Notes: generated by a model not told the origin, from the letters alone. 64,000 bases of DNA from Streptococcus suis (GCA_022354845.1 CP031970.1:1550001-1614000), one strand, 5' to 3'; positions 41,284 to 51,046 are shown, counted from the stretch's first letter. Made by a program: numbers and translations.

Positions 41284-42502
41284 CTATTCGTTGTTAACTG
41301 CACTTACTGCGGTCGATTCTTGATGAGCTTTTTCCTTGGTTTTCTCGGGCACAATTGACTTTTCATCGACAATGTTTCGAGCGCTGTCCTCTGTAGCATG
41401 ATTCGCCAAAGCGTTTTCTTCACTCTCCTTTACAACTGCTCCTGTAGCATCTTTTGTTGTAGTTTCTGTAGGTGTATGTGGAGCTGTTTCAGCGGTTTCA
41501 TTCGTAACTTGGGCATCTGTTTCAGATAGACTTGATTGAGTTGATGGAACTGCTGATGCGGAACTTTCGGATACTTTTGTTGGTTCAGAAACTGTTTTTT
41601 TCACTGTTCCCCATCCTTCACTTGAAGCAGGTCGTTCTTTTGCAGAGTGAACAATCTGCCAATTTTTCAACCCTTCACGTTTTTCAATCGGTGTAACATT
41701 TTTAGCCAATTCTTCCCCATCTCGTTTGTCAAGAAGAGCTTGAACAGCCTCCAATTCTGCCTTGGATAAATCTTTCTTCGACACTGAACGGAGTGATCCG
41801 CCTGTTGCTCTTGGTAAGCTAAAGGCTTGACTAAAGACAAAACTTGCTGGATCTAAGACGTCTTTAGCTATAAAGATATACCCATCATTGGTTGCAAATT
41901 TTCCCTGAGCACGCGCAGCCATCACTTCTTCTGCTGTATAAATAATTTGCCAGTTTTTCAAACCTACACGGTTGATTTTTGGTGTTGCATTTAAAATAGG
42001 TGGCGCAATGTCCGTCGCTTCTCCATCACCATGTCCACTTGATGTCCAGGCGGATGGTCGAATGTCAGGGTGTTGCATGATATAGCGGATAGTCGCAATT
42101 TGCTCTTTGCTTAGCCATGTATGACGACTACCCCCCATATTTATATAGGGTGGAGTTGTTGAGGCCTCTAAGACTTTGACGGATGACCCTTGTAAATTCG
42201 GTTCCAACCGATTCGCCCACGACTCCAGAATCCGTGAGTGATAAATAAAGACATCGGCATCATAAATAGCCTTAATATCTACTGCCGATGGTTCATAAGA
42301 ATGAATCCCCCTGCCTTGAACCAATCATTCGGACATCATTCCTTTCACCAGACACCTCCTTAACCAGTGAATAAATTGTGTAAAATGAAGTGACAACCTT
42401 CAATCCCGACTGAACCTGACTTGACTCCTTCTGCACTGAACAAGCAGCAAGAAAAAAACCAAGTACAATTAAGATACCGCAATGGATTATTTTCCTTATC
42501 AT
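41284..42502 (-). pseudogene. Frameshifted zinc-binding lipoprotein with histidine-triad-like tail
   Basis: The N-terminal frame (from 42502) has a lipoprotein signal FFLAACS and LKVVTSFYTIYSLVKEVSG, as in AdcA/Lmb zinc-binding proteins. At a run of five G (42307-42311) it shifts frame; with four G it would read GSRQGIHSYEPSAVDIKAIYD without a break, as expected for Lmb. The Lmb-like part ends after about 120 residues. The rest resembles pneumococcal Pht proteins: ATNDGYIFIAKDVLD and SKKDLSKAELEAVQALLD, but the HxxHxH triad between them is replaced (SLPRATGG). A GLKNWQI element occurs twice, then a Ser/Thr/Glu-rich tail. The corrected length is about 405 residues. AdcR sites upstream are intact. 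Confidence 0.75.
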
Positions 42503-42519
42503 AATCTCCCTCTTTTTTA

Positions 42520-42559
42520 TTAACCAGTTAACTATATCACGAGATAGTTAACCAGTCAA
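42520..42559 (-). promoter_or_regulatory. AdcR-type zinc operators over a promoter
   Basis: TTAACCAGTTAA at 42520-42531 is a perfect AdcR box (TTAACNNGTTAA), and TTAACCAGTCAA at 42548-42559 is a one-mismatch copy. On the minus strand TTGACT, 17 bases, TATAGT form a promoter; one box covers the -35 and the other touches the -10 and start. AdcR with zinc would repress. Confidence 0.8.
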
Positions 42560-42711
42560 ATATTTGTTTTGTTTATTTACATCAACCAATCCAACATCAA
42601 ACTATTGCTCAAGAACGAACAAGCCCAGTATTCCTATCTCTTATAGAAATGAGTTAGATCAATTTCATTCCTATTTGCAAACGGTATTTCCTAACTCTCT
42701 ACAGTTTCCCA

Positions 42712-42741
42712 AATAAAAAACCCGACCATAGGTCGAGTTTA
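42712..42741 (-). terminator. Terminator after tig
   Basis: On the minus strand AACTCGACC pairs with GGTCGGGTT over a short loop, then TTTTTT. Confidence 0.85.
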
Positions 42742-42752
42742 ATCATAGCTAA

Positions 42753-44036
42753 TTATTTTACAGTTGCAGTGCTTGTAATCACTTCTACTGCTTTCTTCAC
42801 AGCGATATCGTGTTTAAGCATTTCTGATGAAAGCAAGTTGCGAACTTGTTCCACTTCCATGTTGTATGTTGCTGCCAAGTCTTCGATTTCTTTGTTGATT
42901 TCTTCTTCAGTTGCTTCTAAGCCTTCTGCTTGAGCTACTGCTTCAACAACCAAGTTTGTCTTAGTACGTTTTTCAGCATCGGCTTCGTATTGATTATGCA
43001 AGTCATCTTGAGTTGTACCAGTGATTTGGAAGTACATATCAGGTGAGATACCTTGTTGTTTCAAACCACCTAAGAATTCGTTGATTGCACGATGAACTTC
43101 TTCGTGAATCATTTCTTCTGGCAATTCAACGATTTCAGCGTTTTCAACTGCCAATTCAAGAGCTGCTGATTCAACTGCATCATCAAATGCAATTTCTTTT
43201 GCTGTTTCTAATTCTTTACGGTATTTCGCTTTCAACTCATCAAGTGTTTCTACTTCTTCGTCAATATCTTTAGCTAGTTCATCGTCCAAAGCTGGAACTT
43301 CTTTTGCTTTTACTTCATGGATTTTTGTTACGAAGAGTGCTGATTTACCTGCAAGGTCATCTGCTTGATAATCTTCTGGGAAAGTAACTTCAACATTTAC
43401 TTCTTCACCAGCTGCATGACCTACCAATTGTGCTTCAAAACCTGGGATGAATTGACCTGAACCAAGTCCAAGTGAGAAGTTTTCACCTTTACCACCGTCA
43501 AATTCAACTCCATCAACAGAACCAACAAAGTCGATGACAACAGTGTCACCTTCTTCAGCAGCACCTTCTTTGATGACCAATTCTGCCAAGTTATTGCGTT
43601 CACGTTCGATTTTCGCATCTACTTCTTCATCAGATACTTCTTTAGTTGCTTCTACTGAAACTGTCAAGTTTTTGTAGTCACCCAATTTCACTTCAGGTTT
43701 TGTCACAACTTCAGCATTAATAGTCCAATCTTGGCCTTTTTCCATTGACACTACATCAATTTTTGGTTGTGCAACGACTTCAAGACCAGCTTCAGCAACT
43801 GCTGCTTCATAGGCTGCAGGTAAAAGTGCATTCACAACATCTTGGTAAAGTGCTTCTTCACCAAATTTTTGGTTAAATACGGCACGTGGCAAGTGACCTT
43901 TACGGAAACCTGGAAGATTGATATCTTTCTTAACTTTGTTGAAAACGCGGTCCAATTCTGGTTTAATCGCATCTTGATCGATTGTGAAAGTCAATACACC
44001 GCGGTTTGTGTCTTTTGCTTCAAATGATACAGACAT
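42753..44036 (-). CDS. tig: Trigger factor
   Basis: A 427-residue ribosome-associated chaperone and peptidyl-prolyl isomerase. The N-terminal ribosome-binding motif is [12 protein letters not shown] (about 44-55). The FKBP-type PPIase domain has [20 protein letters not shown] (about 160-180). The long helical C-terminal arms follow to the end. It is acidic and of normal length, in a single-gene unit with its own terminator. Confidence 0.96.
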   Translation of the reverse strand: MSVSFEAKDTNRGVLTFTIDQDAIKPELDRVFNKVKKDINLPGFRKGHLPRAVFNQKFGEEALYQDVVNALLPAAYEAAVAEAGLEVVAQPKIDVVSMEKGQDWTINAEVVTKPEVKLGDYKNLTVSVEATKEVSDEEVDAKIERERNNLAELVIKEGAAEEGDTVVIDFVGSVDGVEFDGGKGENFSLGLGSGQFIPGFEAQLVGHAAGEEVNVEVTFPEDYQADDLAGKSALFVTKIHEVKAKEVPALDDELAKDIDEEVETLDELKAKYRKELETAKEIAFDDAVESAALELAVENAEIVELPEEMIHEEVHRAINEFLGGLKQQGISPDMYFQITGTTQDDLHNQYEADAEKRTKTNLVVEAVAQAEGLEATEEEINKEIEDLAATYNMEVEQVRNLLSSEMLKHDIAVKKAVEVITSTATVK

Positions 44037-44224
44037 TCTGTCATTCTCCTTAAAATTTTATTGCATACTCTTCATTATAACACAATTGACAAGGATTTCA
44101 ACGATTTTATGATTGAGTTTTGGGCAATTGGCAGAGCTGGAAACTAATCTTCTAATCTGGTTGTTGTCCAACATGAGCCGGCCACTTGCAGTCAGTCAAG
44201 CTCGTTTCGGATGAAGTGTTGCAC

Positions 44225-44584
44225 ATGGAAAGAGTGAAGCGGAAAGAGTCGTTATTTGTGGAGAGTGTCGTGGAGGGTTTGTGGGAGTTGCTGGAAGACA
44301 AATCTTTTGAAAAGATTAGTGTGTCAGAGTTGGTGGAGCGAGCTGGCATCGGTCGAGTTACCTTTTACCGAAACTTTTCTAATAAAGAAGAGGTACTCAA
44401 ACGGTCATTCAACATGGAGTTACAAGCCTGGTTGTCAGAACAGCAGATCGACTTGTCGGATTGGACGGATGGTCAACTATTATCGGCTCTACGCCAATTT
44501 TTTGACTTTTGGTATGAGCAACAGGATAACATTCGCTTTTTGATTTGCTTAACTGGTATCCTGATCGCCCTTGTTGCGAAGTGA
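44225..44584 (+). pseudogene. TetR-family regulator, C-terminus lost
   Basis: The frame starts MERVKRKESLFVESVVEGLW and has a complete TetR helix-turn-helix (ISVSELVERAGIGRVTFYRN). The ligand domain is recognisable up to NIRFL near 44540, then ends in about ten unrelated residues. A normal protein would be about 180-200 residues; this is 119. The lost part coincides with the truncated Rrf2 gene on the other strand, so a deletion joined them. An isolated DNA-binding domain might still be made. Confidence 0.75.
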
Positions 44585-44738
44585 TAAGTCCTGCATTTTT
44601 CAAGAGTGAAATCACCTTGCGGATGTAACTAGCATTTTTGCCAACGCTCTCAGCCAAGGCTTGCAAACTGAGAACTTCCTTGCTCTCACTAATCATAGTA
44701 AGAATGTGAAGGGCAACAGAAAATTTGGTATCCATCAT
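44409..44738 (-). pseudogene. Rrf2-family regulator, C-terminus lost
   Basis: The N-terminus is a typical Rrf2 winged helix: MDTKFSVALHILTMI, then LSLQALAESVGKNASYIRKV and GLITSQQGRSGYQLSKS. Family similarity stops near 44545. From there the frame runs on to 44409 only through the antisense of the TetR gene. No Fe-S cysteines are left. About 65 of about 140 residues are genuine. I chose the start at 44738 with AGAGGA upstream. Confidence 0.75.
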
Positions 44739-44814
44739 AAGATTTTCCTCTCTGTTCATGTATCAACTACAGGAACAAGATTAACATAAGAGTGTCTCAT
44801 TCGAAAAAAAATTA

Positions 44815-44846
44815 TTTAAAAAATCACAACCTTCTGGCTGTGACTA
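44815..44846 (-). terminator. Terminator of the truA-pdxK unit
   Basis: On the minus strand TCACAGCC pairs with GGTTGTGA over AGAA, then TTTTTT. It overlaps the stop codon of the UPF0340 gene. Confidence 0.8.
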
Positions 44847-45407
44847 ATTTTTCCGTATTTTATCCTCTACATACGCTGCACGAGCTCCACCAATCAATTT
44901 TGGTCGGCTAGCAAGCGCCGTAACATGGGCTTGCCCAATTTCCCGAAGTATTGGTCTAACTGGAACCTGCACATGTTTGATATGCATGCCGATTGCCGTA
45001 TCACCGATATCCACGCCTGCCTGAGCAGTAATAAATTCCACTTCGACTGGATCTTTCATATACTTGAAAGCTGCCAGCTGTCCAGAACCACCTGCATGAA
45101 GACTAGGCAAGACATTTACTATTTCCAAGTCTTTCTGAATTGCTAATTCTCTCTCCACGACCAAGGCACGATTGAGGTGTTCACAACCTTGGACTGCTAA
45201 ATACATACCCTTTGGCTCCAGAATATCCAAAATCGTTTCAACAATCACCTCACCGACTTCCAGACTGGAGTTTTTGCCGATATGTCCACCGATTACTTCA
45301 CTAGAGGACAGACCCAATACGAAAATCTGCCCTTTTTGAAGATTGCTGAGTTCTAAGACTTCCTCGACAATTTGCTGGGTTTGTTGTTTAATTTCGTTTA
45401 AAGACAT
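44844..45407 (-). CDS. UPF0340 (TIGR01440, YwlG-like) protein
   Basis: A 187-residue protein with the family blocks [45 protein letters not shown] and [20 protein letters not shown]. The glycine-rich and His/Cys positions suggest a ligand-binding alpha-beta fold but the function is unknown. It overlaps the ECF S-component gene by 20 bases and is last in the truA-pdxK-ECF unit. Confidence 0.88.
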   Translation of the reverse strand: MSLNEIKQQTQQIVEEVLELSNLQKGQIFVLGLSSSEVIGGHIGKNSSLEVGEVIVETILDILEPKGMYLAVQGCEHLNRALVVERELAIQKDLEIVNVLPSLHAGGSGQLAAFKYMKDPVEVEFITAQAGVDIGDTAIGMHIKHVQVPVRPILREIGQAHVTALASRPKLIGGARAAYVEDKIRKN

Positions 45408-45873
45408 GATTTACTGCACCAATTCTTTCTGCCGCCTGAGCTAGTAAATATCCCAGAACAAGACCTACTACATTTTGCAAGATATTTGCTACAAGACCCG
45501 TTACAGCATCTGCAACATTATACATTAAACTAGATGCTACAAAATAGCCGCCAACCATGGATACAGTCGCCAAAACAAGACCAATCAGCTGTTTCTTACC
45601 TGTCCAACCAGCAAAATAACCTTGTGCGCCGTGAAAAACTAGACTAAAGAAAGCCCACTGTGGATAACCTAACAGAAAATCAATCAGGAGACCTGACAAA
45701 CCTCCAACAATCGCCCCTTCTTTCTTGCCCAAATAAAAGGCTGTAAAGAAAATACCTACATCCAATAGCGTAACAAAACCTGTTGGAGTTGGCACATGAA
45801 TAAAGGCCAAAACCAGGCTAAGCGCCGTCAAAATCGCTAATAAAACTACATCCTGTGTTTTCTTATTTCTCAT
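45388..45873 (-). CDS. ECF transporter S component, probably for a B6 or thiamine precursor
   Basis: A 161-residue membrane protein with about five or six hydrophobic segments. The N-terminal [20 protein letters not shown] and [27 protein letters not shown] segments are typical of ECF vitamin-binding S components. It needs the shared energising module EcfAA'T, not in this window. It overlaps pdxK by 11 bases, which suggests pyridoxine or hydroxymethylpyrimidine as substrate. The ATG at 45873 ([10 protein letters not shown]) fits the family start. Confidence 0.82.
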   Translation of the reverse strand: MRNKKTQDVVLLAILTALSLVLAFIHVPTPTGFVTLLDVGIFFTAFYLGKKEGAIVGGLSGLLIDFLLGYPQWAFFSLVFHGAQGYFAGWTGKKQLIGLVLATVSMVGGYFVASSLMYNVADAVTGLVANILQNVVGLVLGYLLAQAAERIGAVNHVFKRN

Positions 45874-46624
45874 ATTGAACCACCCCATACTCATCAGACG
45901 TCTCGATTGCCCGGTAGACAAACTCTTTCGATAACCGAACAGCCTCTAAAGGATCCTTGCCAAGTAAAAGTTGACTGGCAATGCTTGAAGCAAAGATACA
46001 GCCCGCACCGACATTATTACTGGTCAAAATTGGTGATTCCAACACCTCAATCGTTTGCCCATCATAATAAACATCAATTGCCTTATCTTTATCTAAACGA
46101 TTACCACCCTTAATCACCACATGTTTAGCCCCTAACTCGTACAAATCACGCGCCGCCTGCTTCATTTCTTCGACAGTTTTAATGTCTCTTTGAATCAATA
46201 GCTGAGCTTCTGCCAAGTTTGGAGTGATAATGGTCACATATGGGAAAAATTTCAAGAGTTCGTCACGTAATTGGCTAACCTCTGTATCATGCGTTTCCTT
46301 GCAGACCAAAACAGGATCTAGCACCACAGGAATATCTTGGTGGGCCTGAATAACTTCCAAAGCCTGCTCTGCAATTTCAACATTTGGAAGAAGTCCAACC
46401 TTAATTGCTGAGAACGGAACGTTCTTCAAGCTAGTAAGCTGATGAGCAAAAATAGTCGAATCCGTAGGAAATACTTCGAATCCCTTCTCTGTCATAGCTG
46501 TCAAACAGGTGACGGCAACAAAGCCATGCAATTTATGAACAGTATAGGTTGTTAAATCTGCATGGAGTCCACCACCGCTAAAAATATCATTACCTGAAAG
46601 TGACAAAATATAATTAGTCTTCAT
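45863..46624 (-). CDS. pdxK: Pyridoxal/pyridoxine (or HMP) kinase, PfkB-like
   Basis: A 253-residue ThiD/PdxK-family kinase. The start [24 protein letters not shown], the VLDPVLVCK strand and the anion-hole region [15 protein letters not shown] near residue 208 are present; the usual TGAG or HGTG is here VGAG. In Firmicutes such genes act on pyridoxal, pyridoxine or HMP; which is not decided by sequence. It overlaps truA by 11 bases and the S component by 11 bases, so all are co-translated. Confidence 0.87.
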   Translation of the reverse strand: MKTNYILSLSGNDIFSGGGLHADLTTYTVHKLHGFVAVTCLTAMTEKGFEVFPTDSTIFAHQLTSLKNVPFSAIKVGLLPNVEIAEQALEVIQAHQDIPVVLDPVLVCKETHDTEVSQLRDELLKFFPYVTIITPNLAEAQLLIQRDIKTVEEMKQAARDLYELGAKHVVIKGGNRLDKDKAIDVYYDGQTIEVLESPILTSNNVGAGCIFASSIASQLLLGKDPLEAVRLSKEFVYRAIETSDEYGVVQYEK

Positions 46625-47363
46625 AAATAATCTCCTTTAAATACAAGCCATTACCAGCAGCGGTAGGTCCAGCCAAATCGCGATTTTTTTCTTCCAAAAT
46701 TCTCTTGATTTGGTGAACAGGCATGCGACCATTACCAATTTTTAGGAGGGTGCCCACCATATTTCGAACCTGCTTATATAAAAAGCCATTGCCCGAAAAA
46801 GTAAAAATCAAAAATTGTCGTCGCTGGTCATATTCTAGTGTTGCAGACGTGATGGTTCGCACCTTATTTTCTACTGAAGTCCCAGAAGCTGTAAAACCAG
46901 TGAAATCATGTGTACCCTCTAAGTCTTTGATGGCTTCTCTGATCAAAGAAAGGTCCAGATCATAAGGATAAAAGGTAGCATAATGCCGCATCATGGGATT
47001 TTTAGGTCGACCGATATCCACTAGAAATTCATAGGTTTTACTATGTTTGGCATAACGACAATGAAAATCATCCGCTACCTGCTCCACCTTGACCACATCG
47101 ATATCCTCCGGAGTTTGCGTATCTAGGGCAAAACGAAGCCTTTCCTCATCTCGAGTACCTAGCAAGTCAAAATGTATCACCTGGCCATAAGCATGCACGC
47201 CTGCATCAGTCCGACCTGCACCATGCACTGTTACTGAGTGACCACTGTTCAACCGTTTCAAGGTTTTCTCGATTTCTTCCTGAACTGTTCGAGCATGAGG
47301 CTGACGTTGAAAACCAGAAAAATCATGCCCATCGTAGGAAATAATTGCTTTATATCTTGTCAT
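46614..47363 (-). CDS. truA: tRNA pseudouridine(38-40) synthase
   Basis: A 249-residue pseudouridine synthase. The catalytic Asp is in [18 protein letters not shown] (about residue 52). The family segments [14 protein letters not shown] and [18 protein letters not shown] are intact. It modifies the anticodon arm of several tRNAs. I take the ATG at 47363 ([12 protein letters not shown]); the longer frame to 47426 lacks similarity. First gene of the truA-pdxK-ECF-UPF0340 unit. Confidence 0.95.
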   Translation of the reverse strand: MTRYKAIISYDGHDFSGFQRQPHARTVQEEIEKTLKRLNSGHSVTVHGAGRTDAGVHAYGQVIHFDLLGTRDEERLRFALDTQTPEDIDVVKVEQVADDFHCRYAKHSKTYEFLVDIGRPKNPMMRHYATFYPYDLDLSLIREAIKDLEGTHDFTGFTASGTSVENKVRTITSATLEYDQRRQFLIFTFSGNGFLYKQVRNMVGTLLKIGNGRMPVHQIKRILEEKNRDLAGPTAAGNGLYLKEIIYED

Positions 47364-47432
47364 GTTCTGATTGTAGCATAGGTGTATAGGATGAACAATA
47401 CAGAAAAAACTCAACTGTCCTATCACAGATTA

Positions 47433-47476
47433 ATACTCAATGAAAATCAAAATCAGATTAACTCCAAGAGAGTATT
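47433..47476. repeat. Short streptococcal RUP-like fragment
   Basis: It starts ATACTCAATGAAAATCAAAA and ends AGAGAGTAT, the same end sequences as the longer elements at 50769 and 60571. It abuts the truncated 5' end of the B3/4-domain gene. Confidence 0.55.
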
Positions 47477-47494
47477 CCTATTGCGCAGTCTTAT

Positions 47495-48049
47495 TTGACA
47501 GAAGAAGTTTTTAGCGACAATGCAGTAATTCAAACTTATCGAAAAGCCTATCAAGCATTTAAAACTAAGAGAGGGGCTCGTTCTAGTATTGAAGCACTGC
47601 TGAAACGAGCTAGTGGCGGAACGACTATCCGTAGTGTCAATCCCCTAGTAGACATTTACAACGCAGCCAGCCTCCGATATGCCCTCCCCGTAGGAGCTGA
47701 AGACATGGACCATTTTGTGGGAGATTTGCAGCTGACAATCACCGATGCCGGGGATGAATTTTATCTGATTGGAGACGACCGCAACCAACCAACACTTCCT
47801 GGTGAAATCTGTTATAAAGACGATGCCGGGGCCTTCTGCCGCTGTTTTAATTGGCGTGATGGGGAGCGCACTATGATTACCAATCAGACACAAAATAACT
47901 TCTTGGTGATTGAACTACTCGATGACAGTAGAGAACAAGCATTTCGAGAAGCTCTGGACTTTATTCAACAAGCAGCTACTCTACACCTAGGTGCCTCTGT
48001 TGAACATCAAAGCGTAACACTTCAGGAACCGCGCATTACAATAAATTAG
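47495..48049 (+). CDS. B3/4-domain protein, 5'-truncated
   Basis: A 184-residue reading frame of the B3/4 family (related to the editing-like domain of PheT), with KTKRGARSSIEALLKRA, NPLVDIYNAASLRYALPVGA and CRCFNWRDGERTMITN. The first codon shown is a TTG, but family-like sequence continues upstream in frame as SIPIAQSYLTEE until a stop at 47459. The usual start and about 45 residues are lost at the edge of a repeat. Whether a shortened protein is made is unclear. Such proteins may hydrolyse mischarged tRNA; this is inference. Confidence 0.65.
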   Translation: MTEEVFSDNAVIQTYRKAYQAFKTKRGARSSIEALLKRASGGTTIRSVNPLVDIYNAASLRYALPVGAEDMDHFVGDLQLTITDAGDEFYLIGDDRNQPTLPGEICYKDDAGAFCRCFNWRDGERTMITNQTQNNFLVIELLDDSREQAFREALDFIQQAATLHLGASVEHQSVTLQEPRITIN

Positions 48050-48081
48050 ATTGCTCACTTCGTCCACAACCGAGTCCATTG

Positions 48082-48138
48082 TTGACACCTCTTGTAAAAA
48101 GGATTATAATGAAATTCACTTGATTAGAATTATTCTTA
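48082..48138 (+). promoter_or_regulatory. perR promoter with PerR-like box
   Basis: TTGACA, 17 bases, TATAAT at 48082-48110 is near consensus. TTAGAATTATTCTTA at 48124-48138 matches the per box NTANAANNATTNTAN with one mismatch and lies just after the start point, suggesting autoregulation. Confidence 0.75.
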
Positions 48139-48157
48139 AAAAGAGGAGGAGGTACGA

Positions 48158-48631
48158 ATGGAATTACACTCTCATCTTAATGCAGAACACCAGACCGCCT
48201 TTGAACATGTTATTCAACATCTGAAAGAAAAAAGAATTCGAATAACCGAAACCAGGAAAGCTGTTGTTGCCTATATCATTGAAAGCGACGATCATCCTAG
48301 TGCGGAGATGATTTATTTGGATCTTTTACCTAACTATCCGAATATGAGCTTAGCGACAGTATACAATAACCTCAAGGTTTTATTAGAAGAAGGTTTTGTT
48401 ACTGAACTGAAACGTGCGAACGACACTACCACCTACTATGATTTCATGGGACACGAACACCTCAATGTTATTTGTGAAAAATGTGGAAAAATCACAGACT
48501 TTATGGATGTGGAAATTCCTAGCCTCAAGAAAGAAGCACATGAGCAAACTGGCTATAAAATAACTAAAGAAGTCTTATCTATTTATGGAATTTGTCCAGA
48601 ATGCCAACAGCTTAAAAAAATAGTGAGGTGA
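48158..48631 (+). CDS. perR: Fur-family regulator, probably PerR
   Basis: A 157-residue Fur/PerR protein. The winged helix includes SLATVYNNLKVLLEEGFV. The sensor part has YDFMGHEHLNVICEKCGK and the second zinc pair CPEC near the C-terminus. A structural zinc site with four cysteines is intact (CEKC and CPEC). In streptococci, including S. suis, the single Fur-like protein is a peroxide and metal sensor, PerR. The following P-type ATPase gene and PerR boxes support this. Naming as perR over fur rests on that context. Confidence 0.85.
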   Translation: MELHSHLNAEHQTAFEHVIQHLKEKRIRITETRKAVVAYIIESDDHPSAEMIYLDLLPNYPNMSLATVYNNLKVLLEEGFVTELKRANDTTTYYDFMGHEHLNVICEKCGKITDFMDVEIPSLKKEAHEQTGYKITKEVLSIYGICPECQQLKKIVR

Positions 48632-48756
48632 CCGAATCGCACTTCTCATTCAGACAAGCATTGTAATGATGTTTGTCTTTTTGTTTTCACCAATCATCTT
48701 TTCCGAAAATCTTAGAATTATCAGAATTTTGTTATTTAGAATCGTTACAATTAAGC

Positions 48757-48810
48757 TTGACAATTTAATTATATCTGTTATAATTAAATCATAAATAATA
48801 ATTATTCTAA
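48757..48810 (+). promoter_or_regulatory. Promoter and PerR-like box of the metal ATPase gene
   Basis: TTGACA at 48757-48762, 16 bases, TATAAT at 48779-48784. TAATAATTATTCTAA at 48796-48810 matches the per box with one mismatch. Confidence 0.7.
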
Positions 48811-48826
48811 TTAAGGAACTACGATT

Positions 48827-50698
48827 ATGAAACTAGTAACCCTTTTTAAAAACAATATACATATTCTAACGACCAGTCTTTGCCTACTCTTTATTTTGAT
48901 TGGTGTCTTGTTACTTCAGATTGATCTAGAACCATTTGCTGCACCAGCATTCATTCTAGCCTTTCTAATCGGTGGGTATCAGTCCGCCAAAGATGGTCTT
49001 TCTGAACTTATTTTTGATAAACATTTATCAGTTGATGTTCTGATGATTTTAGCTGCTATTGGATCTGGTATTATTGGTTACTGGATGGAGGGAGCACTTC
49101 TCATCTTTATCTTCTCTCTTTCAAATACTTTGGAAGAATTGGCGATGGAAAAAAGTAGAAATGCCATCGCTTCACTGATGAACATGACACCACCCACAGC
49201 TCGTAAAATCGAAGAAAATGGGGACATTACAGTTTTAGAAACTGCAGATATTCACATCGGTGATTTCTTACAGGTTCGTAAAGGGGACACTGTTCCCTTG
49301 GACGGACGGTTGATGAGCAATCAATCTATTTTTGATGAGTCAATGATCACTGGTGAGCCTTTGCCTGCTGAAAAATTGATGGGCGCCACAGTTATCGGCG
49401 GAACCATTAACCAAGGTCCAACTGTTACCGTTCAAGTTACAGCTGAAAAAGGTGATGCTTTGTTTGACAAAATTGTTCAGATGGTTGAAAATGCACAGGA
49501 ATCAAAGTCTAAAACGGCTACCTTCATTGAAAATATGGAAGATACCTATGTCAAAGTTGTACTTGTAGCAGTTCCCATTTTTATTCTCTTTGTACACTTT
49601 GCATTAGGATGGGACTGGTTGAATTCCTTCTATCGTGGTATGATTCTGTTAACCATTGCATCCCCATGTGCACTGGTCGCTAGCTCTTCACCTGCGACAC
49701 TTTCTGCCATAAGCCGTGCGGCGCGCAAGGGCATGATTATCAAAGGCGGTGATATTGCGGATAACATCGCCAATTTAGAAGCCATTGTTTTCGATAAAAC
49801 AGGTACATTAACCATTGGGAAACCAGAAGTTGTCGGGGCAACCTATCTTGGCGATGAAAACCTAATCAATGAAATTGTTCAAGCAGTTGAAAAACAATCT
49901 AGCCATCCTATCGCTCAAGCTCTTCAGAATTATACCGTTGACAGCTCTTCTATTGTCCTCCAAAACCTTAAAGACCTAACTGGTAAAGGTTTGGAAGCCG
50001 AGTACGAGGGAAATCGCTGGAAAATCGGTAAATCTGGCTTTGTGGTAGAAACGCTGGTCAAACCACTTTCTACTGACTTGATTACACACATTGATCAAGC
50101 AGAAGGCACGGGTAAAACGTTGGTCTATGTCAGCCAAAACGATCAACTAATGGCTATCTTTTTCATTGCGGATCGTGTAAAATCAGAGACTAAAACCCTG
50201 ATCAGTCAATTGAAGGACATGGGAGTAACGCCTATACTCCTAACTGGAGACCAAGAAAAGACAGCCCGATATGTAGCTAGTCAAGTCGGTATCGAACGCG
50301 TCATTGCCAATTGCCTACCAACCGATAAGGCCTCAATCATCCAAGAGTTGCAAAAAGAGTTTGCTTCCGTTGGTATGGTTGGAGATGGGATTAACGATGC
50401 CCCAGCTCTTGCTCAAGCTAATGTCAGCTACGCTATGGGAAGCGGTACAGATATTGCGATGGAATCAGCGGATATTGTTCTCATGGAAGACTTGACTCGG
50501 ATTCCGTATTCTATCCGCCTATCTAAAAAAATGCGTGGAATTATCAAACAAAATATCATTTTTGCCCTCTCAGTCATCGCAGTTCTCATCATCTCTAACC
50601 TCTTCCAATCAATTAATCTCCCACTCGGAGTAGTTGGTCATGAAGGCTCCACAATTCTTGTGATTTTGAATGGACTGAGACTCCTGTATTTTAAATAG
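48827..50698 (+). CDS. pmtA: P1B-type metal-exporting ATPase (PmtA-like)
   Basis: A 623-residue heavy-metal P-type ATPase without an N-terminal HMA domain. The membrane metal motif is SPC (S279-P280-C281) in place of CPC. The phosphorylated Asp is D323 in DKTGTLT, the HP motif is in SSHPIAQAL, and GDGINDAPALAQA is intact. The SPC variant with PerR control matches PmtA of streptococci, which exports ferrous iron and cobalt. It follows perR after about 200 bases. The substrate is inferred. Confidence 0.87.
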   Translation: MKLVTLFKNNIHILTTSLCLLFILIGVLLLQIDLEPFAAPAFILAFLIGGYQSAKDGLSELIFDKHLSVDVLMILAAIGSGIIGYWMEGALLIFIFSLSNTLEELAMEKSRNAIASLMNMTPPTARKIEENGDITVLETADIHIGDFLQVRKGDTVPLDGRLMSNQSIFDESMITGEPLPAEKLMGATVIGGTINQGPTVTVQVTAEKGDALFDKIVQMVENAQESKSKTATFIENMEDTYVKVVLVAVPIFILFVHFALGWDWLNSFYRGMILLTIASPCALVASSSPATLSAISRAARKGMIIKGGDIADNIANLEAIVFDKTGTLTIGKPEVVGATYLGDENLINEIVQAVEKQSSHPIAQALQNYTVDSSSIVLQNLKDLTGKGLEAEYEGNRWKIGKSGFVVETLVKPLSTDLITHIDQAEGTGKTLVYVSQNDQLMAIFFIADRVKSETKTLISQLKDMGVTPILLTGDQEKTARYVASQVGIERVIANCLPTDKASIIQELQKEFASVGMVGDGINDAPALAQANVSYAMGSGTDIAMESADIVLMEDLTRIPYSIRLSKKMRGIIKQNIIFALSVIAVLIISNLFQSINLPLGVVGHEGSTILVILNGLRLLYFK

Positions 50699-50768
50699 CA
50701 TAGTTGAATAAATTAGCTTTCAAACAAGGAACTAAGGTGCAGGCCGAAAGTAACGATGCATCAAAGTT

Positions 50769-50977
50769 ATACTCAATGAAAATCAAAAGTAGTCTAGCTT
50801 CAACTATCTGGGAAACAGTTGAAGGCTGGAAAATATAGAGAATTGTGTTCTCGTCATTGAGCAGAAGACAGAGCTCTATCACTTTCTTGTTTCAAGGTAA
50901 TAGGTTGAAAAGCTCCGCTGGAGCTCTTCACTCATTAAGGCTCTTGATATAAGATAATTTTGATTTTCGAAGAGTAT
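50769..50977. repeat. RUP-like intergenic element
   Basis: The ends are inverted copies: ATACTCAATGAAAATCAAAA on the left and the complement of ATACTCTTCGAAAATCAAAA on the right. About 209 bases lie between pmtA and the next terminator with no gene. Ends match RUP-type elements thought to be moved by IS630-family transposases at TA targets. Confidence 0.7.
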
Positions 50978-50993
50978 TCATTCAAATGTCTAT

Positions 50994-51035
50994 AAAAAAT
51001 CCCTAGTAAAACATGCGTATTTACTAGGGATTTTT
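50994..51035. terminator. Bidirectional terminator between the metal ATPase and the ABC transporter
   Basis: AAATCCCTAGTAAA and TTTACTAGGGATTT pair over a short loop. A T run follows on each strand. Confidence 0.88.
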
Positions 51036-51046
51036 CATATTTTATA

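Noticed and set aside
45388-45873. Naming the S component thiW, hmpT or pdxU
   Set aside because: The sequence does not show the substrate; only the neighbouring kinase suggests vitamin B6 or HMP.
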